From Woeseiaceae bacterium (GTDB lineage: Bacteria; Pseudomonadota; Gammaproteobacteria; Steroidobacterales; Woeseiaceae): 64,000 nucleotides of DNA. Below the pieces are notes generated by a model, which was not told where the DNA came from, searched no databases, and was given only the letters and a program-made list of their open reading frames with translations. Below are positions 49,886 to 59,873 of this stretch, in pieces. The position numbers were made by a program, and so were the translations under genes. The stretch's first letter is position 1. Every line of letters starts with the position of its first letter. The DNA is taken from positions 1 through 64,000 of the forward strand of contig JAQWOA010000004.1 in the NCBI GenBank assembly GCA_029246105.1, given 5' to 3'.

Positions 49886-52576
49886 ATGGCCGACCTTGTC
49901 CTGATAGATGGGTCATCGTACTTATACCGCGCTTATCATGCACTACCGCCACTTACCAACGCCGCGGGCGAACCGACTGGTGCGCTGTATGGCGTTTTAA
50001 ACATGATCCAAAAACTCCTACGCAAAGAGCAGCCAAGCAATATTGCCGTGGTGTTCGATGCCCCCGGTAAAACATTTCGTGACAAACTTTACTCCGAGTA
50101 CAAAGCTAACCGACCACCAATGCCTGATGAGCTACGCTCGCAAGTACAGCCCATTCTTGATGCGATCGAAGCAATGGGATTGCCGCTGCTGAGAGTGCCT
50201 GGAGTTGAAGCAGATGACGTCATTGGAACACTGTGCAACCAAGCGAGTGAAACGGGCCTCAGCATTCTTATTTCTACCGGCGACAAAGATCTTGCTCAAC
50301 TCGTAAATGACAAAGTGACCTTGATCAACACCATGAACGATTCAAGAATGGATAGGGGTGGCGTCAAAGCGAAATTTGATGTTTTCCCAGAACAGATTGT
50401 GGACTATCTTGCTCTTATTGGTGACACATCAGACAATATTCCTGGAGTACCTAAGGTTGGCGCCAAAACCGCTGCAAAGTGGTTAAACCTATACGGCAGC
50501 ATCGATGGGATTTTAAAAAATGCTAACAAAATCAAGGGTAAAGTTGGCGATAGTCTTCGAGAGAATATAGAGCAACTTCGCTTATCCGAGAATCTGGCCA
50601 CCATTCGGATAGACCTTGATCTCGAGACGAGCATCGCGGAACTCGCTCTGAATCCAGCAAACACAAGTCGCTTGCGCGAACTTTACAGTCATTTTGAGTT
50701 GCGCTCTATGCTTGATCAACTTAATGATGAAACTCAACAAACAGTCACTTCAGTCAAAGAGACGAAGGAAATCAAATACGAGACCGTCCTCACGTGGGAA
50801 GCTTTTGAAAGTTGGATGGATAAAATAAATAAATCGAAACTCACTGCTTTCGACACCGAAACGACGAGCATCTATTACATGGAGGCGCAAATCGTCGGAC
50901 TCTCACTTTCTATAAGTGCAAATGAGGCTGCTTATATTCCTTTGACACATGACTATCCAGGCGCGCCAAACCAATTACCAAGAAACGAAGTACTAGAGAA
51001 ACTTCGTCGTTGGTTTGAAGACGAAGATAAGAAAAAAGTTGGTCATCATCTAAAGTACGATGCGCATATTCTGGCTCGATACGGTATCGCATTAGCAGGC
51101 ATGCAGTTCGATTCCATGATCGAGTCATATGTACTCAACAGCGTAGCAACGCGTCACGATATGGACTCGGTAGCAAAATACTATCTAAATCGCGAAACAA
51201 TCCATTATGAAGATGTTGCTGGCAAGGGTGTCAAACAACTTACATTCAATCAGGTCGACCTAGAAGTGGCCGCGCCTTATGCAGCTGAAGATGCTGACGT
51301 CACCTTGCAGCTACATAAAAACCTATGGAATCAACTGAATAAAAACCCCGCATTAAAGAGCGTTTATGAAGATATTGAACAGCCACTTGTGCCTATATTG
51401 CTGAAGATGGAAGAAAACGGTGTGTTAGTTGATCGTAAAATGCTCGCAAAGCAAAGCAGTGAACTAGCGAAAAAAATAATTGAACTTGAAAGTAGGGCGC
51501 ATGAACTAGCAGGTGGACCTTTTAATCTTGGTTCACCCAAACAGCTTCAACAAATACTTTTTGAACAACAGGGTCTGCCAATCATCAGAAAGACGCCTAA
51601 GGGGCAACCGTCAACGGCAGAGGACGTATTAGTTGAATTGGCAAACGACTATGAGTTGCCGGCCGTCATTATAGAATTTCGCAGCATCAGTAAACTCAAG
51701 AGCACATACACTGAAAAGCTGCCTTTGCAGATATCTGAAAGTACTGGACGTATACATACCTCATATCATCAAGCTGTCACTATCACTGGTCGACTTTCCT
51801 CCACCGATCCCAACCTACAGAACATACCCATTAGAACGCCGGAAGGCCGCCGTATCCGACAGGCATTCATCGCACCAAAAGATCAAATTTTACTGGCAGC
51901 AGACTACTCTCAGATAGAGTTACGCATTATGGCGCACTTGTCTTCAGACTCTAATCTAATAAAGGCCTTTTTAGATGAGAAGGATGTACATCGAGCCACG
52001 GCAGCTGAGGTTTTCGCCTTAACTATCGATGAAGTCACTGATGACCAGCGACGCTCTGCTAAAGCGATTAACTTTGGATTAATTTATGGCATGTCAGCGT
52101 TTGGTCTTGCCAAACAACTCGGTATTTCTCGCGGTGAAGCTCAGGAATATGTGGACATGTATTTTGACCGTTACCCAAGCGTGAAGACCTATATGGACAA
52201 CATACGCAAAACTGCTAGTGTCAATGGATTTGTTGAAACAGTTTTTGGTCGACGATTATATCTTCCAGAAATTAATGCCCGAAATGCCAATCGTCGCCAA
52301 TACGCTGAGCGCACTGCAATCAACGCGCCTATGCAAGGTACAGCTGCTGACATCATCAAGCGAGCGATGATTTCAATACATCAATGGCTACAAGATGAGC
52401 AACCTGATGTCCGCATGATTATGCAGGTACATGACGAACTCGTTTTCGAAGTTAATAAGAATAAAGTAGAGAATATTAAGGACCGCATTACAAACCTAAT
52501 GAATAACGCAGCATCCTTGTCAGTTCCTCTGAAAGTAGACGTTGGAATTGGCAAGAACTGGGATGAAGCACATTAG
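49886..52576 (+). CDS. polA: DNA polymerase I
   Basis: 5'-3' exo N-term, 3'-5' exo AFDTET, RRSAKAINFGLIYGMSAFGLAKQL, MQVHDELVFEV. Confidence 0.98.
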   Translation: MADLVLIDGSSYLYRAYHALPPLTNAAGEPTGALYGVLNMIQKLLRKEQPSNIAVVFDAPGKTFRDKLYSEYKANRPPMPDELRSQVQPILDAIEAMGLPLLRVPGVEADDVIGTLCNQASETGLSILISTGDKDLAQLVNDKVTLINTMNDSRMDRGGVKAKFDVFPEQIVDYLALIGDTSDNIPGVPKVGAKTAAKWLNLYGSIDGILKNANKIKGKVGDSLRENIEQLRLSENLATIRIDLDLETSIAELALNPANTSRLRELYSHFELRSMLDQLNDETQQTVTSVKETKEIKYETVLTWEAFESWMDKINKSKLTAFDTETTSIYYMEAQIVGLSLSISANEAAYIPLTHDYPGAPNQLPRNEVLEKLRRWFEDEDKKKVGHHLKYDAHILARYGIALAGMQFDSMIESYVLNSVATRHDMDSVAKYYLNRETIHYEDVAGKGVKQLTFNQVDLEVAAPYAAEDADVTLQLHKNLWNQLNKNPALKSVYEDIEQPLVPILLKMEENGVLVDRKMLAKQSSELAKKIIELESRAHELAGGPFNLGSPKQLQQILFEQQGLPIIRKTPKGQPSTAEDVLVELANDYELPAVIIEFRSISKLKSTYTEKLPLQISESTGRIHTSYHQAVTITGRLSSTDPNLQNIPIRTPEGRRIRQAFIAPKDQILLAADYSQIELRIMAHLSSDSNLIKAFLDEKDVHRATAAEVFALTIDEVTDDQRRSAKAINFGLIYGMSAFGLAKQLGISRGEAQEYVDMYFDRYPSVKTYMDNIRKTASVNGFVETVFGRRLYLPEINARNANRRQYAERTAINAPMQGTAADIIKRAMISIHQWLQDEQPDVRMIMQVHDELVFEVNKNKVENIKDRITNLMNNAASLSVPLKVDVGIGKNWDEAH

Positions 52577-52641
52577 ATCATCTATAGTATGCTTCTTCTT
52601 AACCTCTGAATAACTGCCACAACAACTTCTTATAGAATGTT

Positions 52642-53238
52642 TTATTCCTCACGCCCCAATGCCAAAAACTCATCTAGCTTAATGCGTGCATCATCTTCAC
52701 CCAAACGCGTCAGAGCTGAGAAATTTTGCACCGTAGCTACGTCGCCAAGATCTCTTTCTACTTCAAGTAATGCCTTCGCTGCCTGACCTCGCTTTAGCTT
52801 ATCTGTTTTCGTCAATAATACATGTGTTGGCAGCGAGATCTGCTCTGCGAAATCCAGCATCTGTAGATCATAGACCGTAATCTGCCTTCTAATATCCACA
52901 ATTAAAAACAGTCCGCGCAAGCTTTGTCGAGTTTCAAAATAATCGGCCATGAGATCACGCCAATGATACTTTTTCTTATCTGACACCTTTGCGAACCCAT
53001 AGCCTGGTAGATCAACCAGCCGCGTTGCTTCATTTAACGCAAAGAAATTGACTAGCTGCGTTCGACCGGGAGTTTTACTTGTACGAGCGAACTGGCGACG
53101 ATTGACAATGATATTAATAGCACTTGATTTACCAGAATTTGAGCGGCCAGCGACAGCAACCTCGGCCCCTAAATCCTGAACAAACTGATTCAGTGCATTA
53201 GCACTCTTAATAAAATGAGCTTCTGGATATTGCGACAT
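52642..53238 (-). CDS. engB: Ribosome biogenesis GTP-binding protein YihA/YsxC
   Basis: VAVAGRSNSGKSSAIN, TPGRTQLVNFF, LVDLPGYGFAKV, LLTKTDKL. Confidence 0.96.
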   Translation of the reverse strand: MSQYPEAHFIKSANALNQFVQDLGAEVAVAGRSNSGKSSAINIIVNRRQFARTSKTPGRTQLVNFFALNEATRLVDLPGYGFAKVSDKKKYHWRDLMADYFETRQSLRGLFLIVDIRRQITVYDLQMLDFAEQISLPTHVLLTKTDKLKRGQAAKALLEVERDLGDVATVQNFSALTRLGEDDARIKLDEFLALGREE

Positions 53239-53430
53239 AGGGTATGCCCTACGGATAATGTGTATAATTTAGGCTGCTAAGTACTGGACCGCCAGACTAA
53301 TCGGGCGTGCTCAGAAATGCCCAGCAAAACATTAAATAATCAAGTAACCTTTTAATCCTACGTCACTATTCGGTGTAATTAAATATTTGATTCACATATA
53401 CACAACGCAGGAAAGTCACAATTATACGAT

Positions 53431-54060
53431 ATGAAAATGAAGTTCTCACATCTATTCGCAATAGTCAGCCTAGTACTCATGAGCGCCACCATTCAGGCTG
53501 AAAGTCTCATAGAAGGAACGATAAACGCTGGCAAGCAGCGTGCAGTTACCTGCGTAGCTTGCCATGGTCCTGAGGGCAACAGCTCAATTCCAATGTGGCC
53601 AAATATTGCAGGTCAAAATGCACCTTATATACTTTCACAACTACAAGCATATAAGGATGGCAGTCGCAGAAATCCACTAATGTCTAGTCAGGCAATGATG
53701 TTATCTGACACTGATATGGCAAATCTCGCAGTCTATTATGAAAGCCTCTCAACAGCCGTTCAATCGGTCGCAGATGAGAACCTAATTGAACATGGTGAAG
53801 CACTTTATCGAGGTGGCAATAAAGAAACCAAAGTGCCAGCTTGTCTTGCCTGTCATGGCCCTAGTGGCAGTGGAAATCCTGCCGCTAATTACCCCTCTCT
53901 AAAAGGGCAGCATGCAGCGTATACAGCTAAGCAATTAAACGATTACGCAAACGGTACTCGTGCGACAGACGGCCCAACACGCATCATGCGAGATATCGCA
54001 GCGAATCTTGATAAAGATGATATTGCGGCACTTTCTTCCTACATACAGGGTCTTAAGTAA
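53431..54060 (+). CDS. Cytochrome c4 (diheme)
   Basis: CVACHGPEGNSSIPMWPNIAGQ and CLACHGPSGSGNPAANYPSLKGQ. Confidence 0.95.
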   Translation: MKMKFSHLFAIVSLVLMSATIQAESLIEGTINAGKQRAVTCVACHGPEGNSSIPMWPNIAGQNAPYILSQLQAYKDGSRRNPLMSSQAMMLSDTDMANLAVYYESLSTAVQSVADENLIEHGEALYRGGNKETKVPACLACHGPSGSGNPAANYPSLKGQHAAYTAKQLNDYANGTRATDGPTRIMRDIAANLDKDDIAALSSYIQGLK

Positions 54061-54062
54061 AC

Positions 54063-54905
54063 ATGAGAAAAACTACCTGGACCACCATAGCCATACTTGC
54101 ACTTTTCATTTCTGGATGCAGCAAAGAAGATACTGTTGAAATATCAGTTGCAGAAACCGCTGAAGAACAGATCGACAATAGCGCTGCTGAAGTCACAGAA
54201 TCAGCCACAGGAGAAAACGAGTCACTGGAGGTTGTCGAAGAATCAGCCGCAGAAACAGAACCAGAGGATAAGGCGATTATTCTAGCTCGTGCGGATGATC
54301 CTGCAGAAACAGTATCCAGATCTTGGAAATACAAGGAAGGCCGTAATTTCACTCGCCTAATCCCTACTCAACCAACTGTTGGCGGCCCAGATAAAATAGA
54401 AGTCGCTGAAATTTTCATGTACAGCTGCCCGCATTGTTTAACTCTCGAACCACATATCAATGGATGGGCTGAGAACAAAGATCCCAATGTCCGATTTGTT
54501 CGAATCCCTGCAATTTTCAATCAACTCGCTCAAATACATGCGCAGCTTTATTACACGGAAGTTTTTCTTGTAAGAAATGGTCAGCTTAAGAATCCCGCCG
54601 CGTTCCGCAAAATGGTTTTTGAGGAGTATCATAACCGCGGCAATCGCCTAACATCGCAAACAAGCATTGAACGCTTGTTTGTTCGCGCTGGCATAAGCTC
54701 AGATGAATTCAACCGTACGTGGAGCTCGTTTGAGGTCAATCAATCTTTACGCATTGCTCAAGATCTTGCCCGTCGCTATAACGTTACCAGTGTTCCGATG
54801 GTGGTTGTAAATGGAAAGTATCATACTGATGTCAGTAAGGCTGGTGGAATACCACAGCTTCTAGAGCTCATCGACGAACTCACTGAACGTGAAGGTTTAC
54901 GCTAG
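54063..54905 (+). CDS. DsbA-like thiol:disulfide interchange lipoprotein with acidic linker
   Basis: Lipobox ISGC, Glu-rich linker, EIFMYSCPHCLTLEPHI (CPHC), TSVPMVVVNGKY cis-Pro. Confidence 0.92.
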   Translation: MRKTTWTTIAILALFISGCSKEDTVEISVAETAEEQIDNSAAEVTESATGENESLEVVEESAAETEPEDKAIILARADDPAETVSRSWKYKEGRNFTRLIPTQPTVGGPDKIEVAEIFMYSCPHCLTLEPHINGWAENKDPNVRFVRIPAIFNQLAQIHAQLYYTEVFLVRNGQLKNPAAFRKMVFEEYHNRGNRLTSQTSIERLFVRAGISSDEFNRTWSSFEVNQSLRIAQDLARRYNVTSVPMVVVNGKYHTDVSKAGGIPQLLELIDELTEREGLR

Positions 54906-55807
54906 CCGACATCCTCGGCGACAATTTTTAAAAGACCGCTTTCCTCGCGACGCCAATACAGTCGAATAATGGAATTAATTTGCTTACTCGCAGTTCTTAC
55001 TGCTAATCGAAAATGACTTAAATAAAGACCCTCCTCCTCGGGGTAAGCTACCAACAAAAGGTCCTGAACCTTAGCGTTCTGATAATCTTTAAATTCATTC
55101 GACTGCATGGAAAGCGCCGACCATTCCGCCTTATTCATCCCCCAACGGCGAAAATCAGCGCCATATGAGGACAAATAGGCATGCAAATCACCATTCGCTT
55201 TGCTGGCCGCCCACTCAGAAACTGCTATTTCCAACTCAAGCCTGAGTGCCATGCCACTATGATCTTCCCTCCAGTCAAGCTGCTGCATAACTAATACCGG
55301 AGTTACGTTGCTTTTGATTTTGCCCTGCAATGAATTAAGGTCATCATTCGGCAGTGCGATGCAGCCGTCAGTATCGAATTCAGGTCGAAGACCGCCTTTC
55401 GGATGAACGCCATGCACCCAAATTCCATCGCCATCCCTTCCTTCGTTTTTGTCCCATACATTAGGATAGTCCAAAACATAAGCCGTCACTCCATATTTTT
55501 CATGAAGCTTGCTGGTATCCAATTGCTCCGTTACGAAGTAAAGGCCGAGTGGTGTTCGTTTGTCACCAGATCGTTGCTTGCCAGCACCCTTCTTTCCGAT
55601 CGACATATAAAAGCTATTGGCAATTGCAAGATTGCCATCAAGATTATTGAACTGATGAAATTCTGAAGTCGATGTTTCGGCAACAAAGACTGTTTTTATT
55701 GATTCAGGAACACGAATGAGCGCCGTAGGGTATCGATCTTCAGCAAGCAATAAGTCTGGAGTCACAAATACAAAAATGGCTAAGACAATCAACGAAAATC
55801 GGAGCAT
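54902..55807 (-). CDS. L,D-transpeptidase (YkuD) family protein
   Basis: Signal peptide; IGKKGAGKQRSGDKRTPLGLYF, GIWVHGVHPKGGLRPEFDTDGCIALPNDDL. Confidence 0.9.
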   Translation of the reverse strand: MLRFSLIVLAIFVFVTPDLLLAEDRYPTALIRVPESIKTVFVAETSTSEFHQFNNLDGNLAIANSFYMSIGKKGAGKQRSGDKRTPLGLYFVTEQLDTSKLHEKYGVTAYVLDYPNVWDKNEGRDGDGIWVHGVHPKGGLRPEFDTDGCIALPNDDLNSLQGKIKSNVTPVLVMQQLDWREDHSGMALRLELEIAVSEWAASKANGDLHAYLSSYGADFRRWGMNKAEWSALSMQSNEFKDYQNAKVQDLLLVAYPEEEGLYLSHFRLAVRTASKQINSIIRLYWRREESGLLKIVAEDVG

Positions 55808-55976
55808 ATATCGATAGTACAGCTAATTAGTGGAGATTCTAAAGTTTACCGTACACCAATTTCGCCAAAGAATCTGCCCATTGAGGATAGCTTCCACTCA
55901 TCGGCTGATGATATATAATCATAATCTGACGCTAGGCTTTTGCCCGGCACCTCCCTTGACACCCCCGGAGTTTACC

Positions 55977-56480
55977 TTGAGCCAGGACCAGAAATTTTTT
56001 GATATGTATTCCATCGTTATCATTGTTGTTTTGCTGGTAGCTTTTCTCGCTTATCTAATAAAAATATACGACCTCACACAAGAGGTTTACGTCAGTGATA
56101 CTACTGAAATACAAGCAGCGGTTGCCGAACGCATTCGTCCGGTCGGACAAGTCAATAGATCCAGCGAAGAGCAGAAAAGTTCAGCGCCTATCATTAAAAT
56201 ATCACCGGAGCCTATCGCCACAGCAATGACAGGACTGGAAGTTTACAACACAGCCTGTATCGCTTGTCATAGCGTAGGTGTTGGTGGTGCGCCTATTACT
56301 GGCGACGTTACAGCATGGACTGAACGTATTGCGCGAGGTGCAGCTATGCTTAAAAATAATGCTGTGCAAGGCTATATTGGGTCGGTTGGCTATATGCCGC
56401 CAAAAGGCGGTCGTCCTGATATATCAGATGCCGAAGTCGAAGCGGCTGTCGATTACATGATTGGCGAAGTTGAATTATGA
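55977..56480 (+). CDS. Cytochrome c5 family protein
   Basis: SQDQKFFDMYSIVIIVVLLVAFLAYLI anchor; YNTACIACHSVGVGGAP; TTG start inferred at 55977. Confidence 0.88.
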   Translation: MSQDQKFFDMYSIVIIVVLLVAFLAYLIKIYDLTQEVYVSDTTEIQAAVAERIRPVGQVNRSSEEQKSSAPIIKISPEPIATAMTGLEVYNTACIACHSVGVGGAPITGDVTAWTERIARGAAMLKNNAVQGYIGSVGYMPPKGGRPDISDAEVEAAVDYMIGEVEL

Positions 56481-56803
56481 AAAAACTTATCATCTTAACA
56501 AGCCTAATAATGTCAGGAAATTTATGGGCTAACCCAATGGATGAAACCTGTGTTATCTATACTAAAAATTCCATCATTGAGCGCATAGAGGAAAAAGTAA
56601 TAGCTGAAAGATGTGAAAGAAATAATATTTTAGTTGTCACGGGCTTAAATCTTATAGGTGCACACAATTCAGTTTTTCGTTTCTGTAGATTTGATAGAAA
56701 TGTAAATACTTCTGAAAGACCTAATAGCAGCTGGATGGTTTCATGCGTTCTTTATGATAAAAATTCTAGAGAATCAGCAACATCTAAATTTGGACTTAGG
56801 TAA
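56477..56803 (+). CDS. Small secreted hypothetical protein, 108 aa
   Basis: Signal peptide; ATGA overlap with the cytochrome gene. Confidence 0.65.
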   Translation: MKKLIILTSLIMSGNLWANPMDETCVIYTKNSIIERIEEKVIAERCERNNILVVTGLNLIGAHNSVFRFCRFDRNVNTSERPNSSWMVSCVLYDKNSRESATSKFGLR

Positions 56804-57039
56804 TGGAAATAATCAAAAAAATTGCTTTGGCTGTACATTGGATTGGCTTTATTTGTGCAATCTTTTTAGGCCTATTGTTCATTGGTTGGGCGCTAGTCCC
56901 TGAGTTTGCTGATCGACGTGTACTTATGTTTTCACTTGGGATATTTGGCTGCTTTTCGTGCTTAGGATTTGGTTGGTTGGCTAGATTTATTATAGTCGGC
57001 AAAGTACATTTTCTACCTTGGAAAAAACCAAGCAATTAA
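56803..57039 (+). CDS. Small membrane hypothetical protein, 78 aa
   Basis: Two TM segments; TAATG coupling to the upstream gene. Confidence 0.6.
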   Translation: MEIIKKIALAVHWIGFICAIFLGLLFIGWALVPEFADRRVLMFSLGIFGCFSCLGFGWLARFIIVGKVHFLPWKKPSN

Positions 57040-57102
57040 AAAACTGATACTTAATTTGTTGTAAGCCTTACTCAATAAGAATTAATTATAGGGATTTGTA
57101 TT

Positions 57103-57477
57103 ATGAAACGAGCTAAAGACTACTTAAGTCAAGCAAACAGTGTGTGCCCTAGAATCAGTGCAGCCGAAGGTGTCAAAAAATATGAAGCTGGACATTCAGT
57201 ATTCATTGATGTTCGAGACAGTGCAGAAATCAATGCTACAGGATCCATAGCTGGTTCTCTCAGGATACCAAGAGGATTTATCGAGTTTGCAGCAGACGAT
57301 GAAACTGACTTCCATAATAAATTATTAACAAAAGAATCTGATATTGTCTTAGTTTGTGGCGCCGGCGGAATGGCTGCGTTGAGCGGTAAAACTTTAATAG
57401 ATATGGGTTATGAAAACGTCTCTAACGTGGGTGGAATTGGCGATTGGATTGATGCGGGTGGTCCGATCGAGACCTAG
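57103..57477 (+). CDS. Rhodanese-like domain protein
   Basis: VFIDVRDSAEINATGSIAGSLRIPRG, IVLVCGAGGMAALSGKTLIDMGYENVSNVGGIGDW. Confidence 0.93.
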   Translation: MKRAKDYLSQANSVCPRISAAEGVKKYEAGHSVFIDVRDSAEINATGSIAGSLRIPRGFIEFAADDETDFHNKLLTKESDIVLVCGAGGMAALSGKTLIDMGYENVSNVGGIGDWIDAGGPIET

Positions 57478-57483
57478 AATATT

Positions 57484-57798
57484 TTGAATACTAGCTCAAA
57501 ATTTATTCTTAGATGTTTAAGCGTATTTTCAGTTATTTTAATACTGCCTTTTCCTACTGAGTTTTATTATTTTGCAAGGGTTATAGTTTTCTTAGGCGCC
57601 ATCTACGCCGCTATAAAGATCAAATCACTTAACTACACGCAAGGGGAATCTTTATTCTTCCTTCTTTGCGTAATTGCCTTTATTTTTAACCCTATAATAA
57701 TGATCTTCCTTTATTCAAAGGCCTTATGGTCAATATTAAACATACTGGCAGCTTTTGCTTTCTTTAAGGCTGCTTCTTTACCTAAAGATGAAAGCTAG
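57484..57798 (+). CDS. Small membrane protein, 104 aa
   Basis: Three to four hydrophobic segments; TTG-start ORF just downstream of the rhodanese gene. Confidence 0.55.
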   Translation: MNTSSKFILRCLSVFSVILILPFPTEFYYFARVIVFLGAIYAAIKIKSLNYTQGESLFFLLCVIAFIFNPIIMIFLYSKALWSILNILAAFAFFKAASLPKDES

Positions 57799-57807
57799 GA
57801 AGCTTAG

Positions 57808-57933
57808 ATGAGAGAAGACAATACAATAAGAAATATAGGCTTATTATTACTAGTACTTTACTTTGTCTTCAGATGCTCTGTTGGATTTGAACCTTATGAT
57901 GATAATAGCTTCTGGATGGACGGAGGTCGCTAA
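57808..57933 (+). CDS. Small membrane peptide, 41 aa
   Basis: MREDNTIRNIGLLLLVLYFVFRCSVGFEPYDDNSFWMDGGR; ATG..TAA, not in the supplied track. Confidence 0.4.
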   Translation: MREDNTIRNIGLLLLVLYFVFRCSVGFEPYDDNSFWMDGGR

Positions 57934-57942
57934 TAAACGATT

Positions 57943-57969
57943 AAAAAAAACGGGCCCGAAGGCCCGTTT
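57943..57969 (-). terminator. Intrinsic terminator whose T tract lies on the minus strand
   Basis: CGGGCC-CGAA-GGCCCG stem; A8 at 57943-57950 gives U8 on the minus strand, only T3 on the plus strand. Confidence 0.6.
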
Positions 57970-58164
57970 GGGTAACTGAAATGGCAATAAGCCGCTCTTA
58001 TACAATAAAAACCCTCCCTAAAAATGTATTAAATTAATAAAGAAAGCTGCAAAGTGGGAAGGAACTTTCTTAACGATCACTCGCAAGTCGACAATAAAGA
58101 GCTGATAATCAGCTGCTAGTATTTAGATAGAATATGCTGGTAGATAATAAGGAGTTATGCCCGT

Positions 58165-59091
58165 TTGAAAATTCGTATCGCAACTCGCAAAAGCGCTCTC
58201 GCGCTTTGGCAAGCTAAGCATGTTGCCGCTGAACTCATTAAGCTCCCGGACGTTTCAGAAGCTGAGCTTGTTCCGATGTCGACTAAGGGCGATGAAATTC
58301 TCGATCGCAGTTTGCAAAAAATTGGTGGTAAAGGACTATTCATCAAAGAGTTGGAGATTGCTATGCAAAATGGTATGGCAGATATTGCAGTACATTCAAT
58401 GAAAGATGTGCCAGCTGAAATGTCAACAGGATTCTGTATCGCCGCAACTATGACTCGAGCGAATCACAGAGATGCACTGATAACGAACGGTGGAATACAG
58501 CTCAATGATCTAGCAAAGAACGCATTAGTTGGCAGTTCGAGTTTACGCCGACAGGCACAACTTAAAATGCTCCGCCCCGACCTTTGCGTTAAGCCGCTCA
58601 GAGGCAATGTGGATACACGGCTCGAAAAACTTGAGAATGGTGATTATGACGCGATCATTCTCGCTGCGGCTGGCCTAGAGCGACTTCAACTCGAAAATCA
58701 TATAAGTCATCAGTTTTCGCCCACTGAGATGTTGCCAGCTGCAGCGCAAGGTGTGCTGGGAATCGAATGTCTTGAAGACAATATTGAACTTCGTAGAATA
58801 CTTAAATCGCTCAATAACCCGACAACATTACAAACCACCAATGCGGAGCGCGCAATTGCGCGCGTTCTCAAGGCAAGCTGTCAGTCTCCGGTCGCAGCAT
58901 TCGCCACAGTTAAAGATGGTGCATTGGAATTAACTGCCCTAGTAGCACATCCTAACGGCAGGGAAACAATCAAGGATTCAATCAACGGTGATGCAAGTGA
59001 GGCAGAACAGCTCGGCGAAATGCTGGCCTTTTGCTTAATTACCAGTGGTGCTAGAGAGCTTCTAGACTCTATTGAGGCTTTAAATGAATGA
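58165..59091 (+). CDS. hemC: Porphobilinogen deaminase (hydroxymethylbilane synthase)
   Basis: IRIATRKSALALWQA, AVHSMKDVPAEM, SLRRQAQLK; TTG start. Confidence 0.97.
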   Translation: MKIRIATRKSALALWQAKHVAAELIKLPDVSEAELVPMSTKGDEILDRSLQKIGGKGLFIKELEIAMQNGMADIAVHSMKDVPAEMSTGFCIAATMTRANHRDALITNGGIQLNDLAKNALVGSSSLRRQAQLKMLRPDLCVKPLRGNVDTRLEKLENGDYDAIILAAAGLERLQLENHISHQFSPTEMLPAAAQGVLGIECLEDNIELRRILKSLNNPTTLQTTNAERAIARVLKASCQSPVAAFATVKDGALELTALVAHPNGRETIKDSINGDASEAEQLGEMLAFCLITSGARELLDSIEALNE

Positions 59092-59857
59092 CGCTGTACT
59101 AAAAGGAATTGGTGTTCTTATTACTCGGCCAGAAGCTTTAGCTACCGAACTCATTGAGGCAATCGAGAAAAAAGGAGGAATTGCTTATTGCTTTCCTGCT
59201 CTAAAGATTCTACCTCGAGAAAGTGAGGTGATCGATGTGGAGGCAGCCAACCTACCAATTGCAGATATCGCTATTTTTGTTAGTCGTAACGCTGTTGCTA
59301 AGGGGCTTAAACATGCACAAAACGCCATTATATGTGCAATTGGACCGGCAACCGCAGCTGCTATTCGAAGCACCGGTCGAAACGTTGACACCGAACCCAG
59401 CGAAGGCTTTGATAGTGAAAATTTACTCAAAGAAAGATCTCTTCAGGATATCGCAGGTAAGCAAGTACGAATTATTCGTGGTAGTGAAGGCCGGGAAGTG
59501 TTGGCGGATACTCTAAGAGAGCGCGGCGCCATAGTTAATTACCTCTCCGTCTATGAACAAACGCTACCAAAAGTAGACGAAATAACATTAGCAAAAATTG
59601 AAACGGCGTGGCGTGATGGCAGAATTCATGTTGTCACGGCCATGAGTGTGCAAACACTCAAGAATCTTCCTACACTGCTACCAACATGGTGTCGAGAGCG
59701 ACTGGGATCGCTAACACTGGTTACACCAGCGACACGTGTGATAAAAGAGATGCAGGTACGCTACCCTTTGTCCCAACCTGTCTTGGCAGCTGGAACTGAG
59801 ACTAGCAAAATAGTTGACGCGATTGTTACTGCATGCAAACCAGATTACAAATCATAA
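59084..59857 (+). CDS. hemD: Uroporphyrinogen-III synthase
   Basis: VLITRPEALATELIEAIEKKGG, FVSRNAVAKGL, operon position. Confidence 0.9.
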   Translation: MNDAVLKGIGVLITRPEALATELIEAIEKKGGIAYCFPALKILPRESEVIDVEAANLPIADIAIFVSRNAVAKGLKHAQNAIICAIGPATAAAIRSTGRNVDTEPSEGFDSENLLKERSLQDIAGKQVRIIRGSEGREVLADTLRERGAIVNYLSVYEQTLPKVDEITLAKIETAWRDGRIHVVTAMSVQTLKNLPTLLPTWCRERLGSLTLVTPATRVIKEMQVRYPLSQPVLAAGTETSKIVDAIVTACKPDYKS

Positions 59858-59873
59858 CTACGATCTACACGTC

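Noticed and set aside
52577-52641. Possible Spot 42 (spf) sRNA between polA and engB
   Set aside because: The gap is only about 65 bp and shows no Spot 42-like sequence or terminator.
54490-54515. TTGTTCGAATCCC, T-loop-like
   Set aside because: Inside the dsbA-like coding sequence (RFVRIPAIF); no cloverleaf.
57880-57900. GGTTCAAATCC on the minus strand, resembling a tRNA T-loop
   Set aside because: Flanking bases do not form a T stem and no anticodon/acceptor arms are visible; lies within the small 41-aa ORF.
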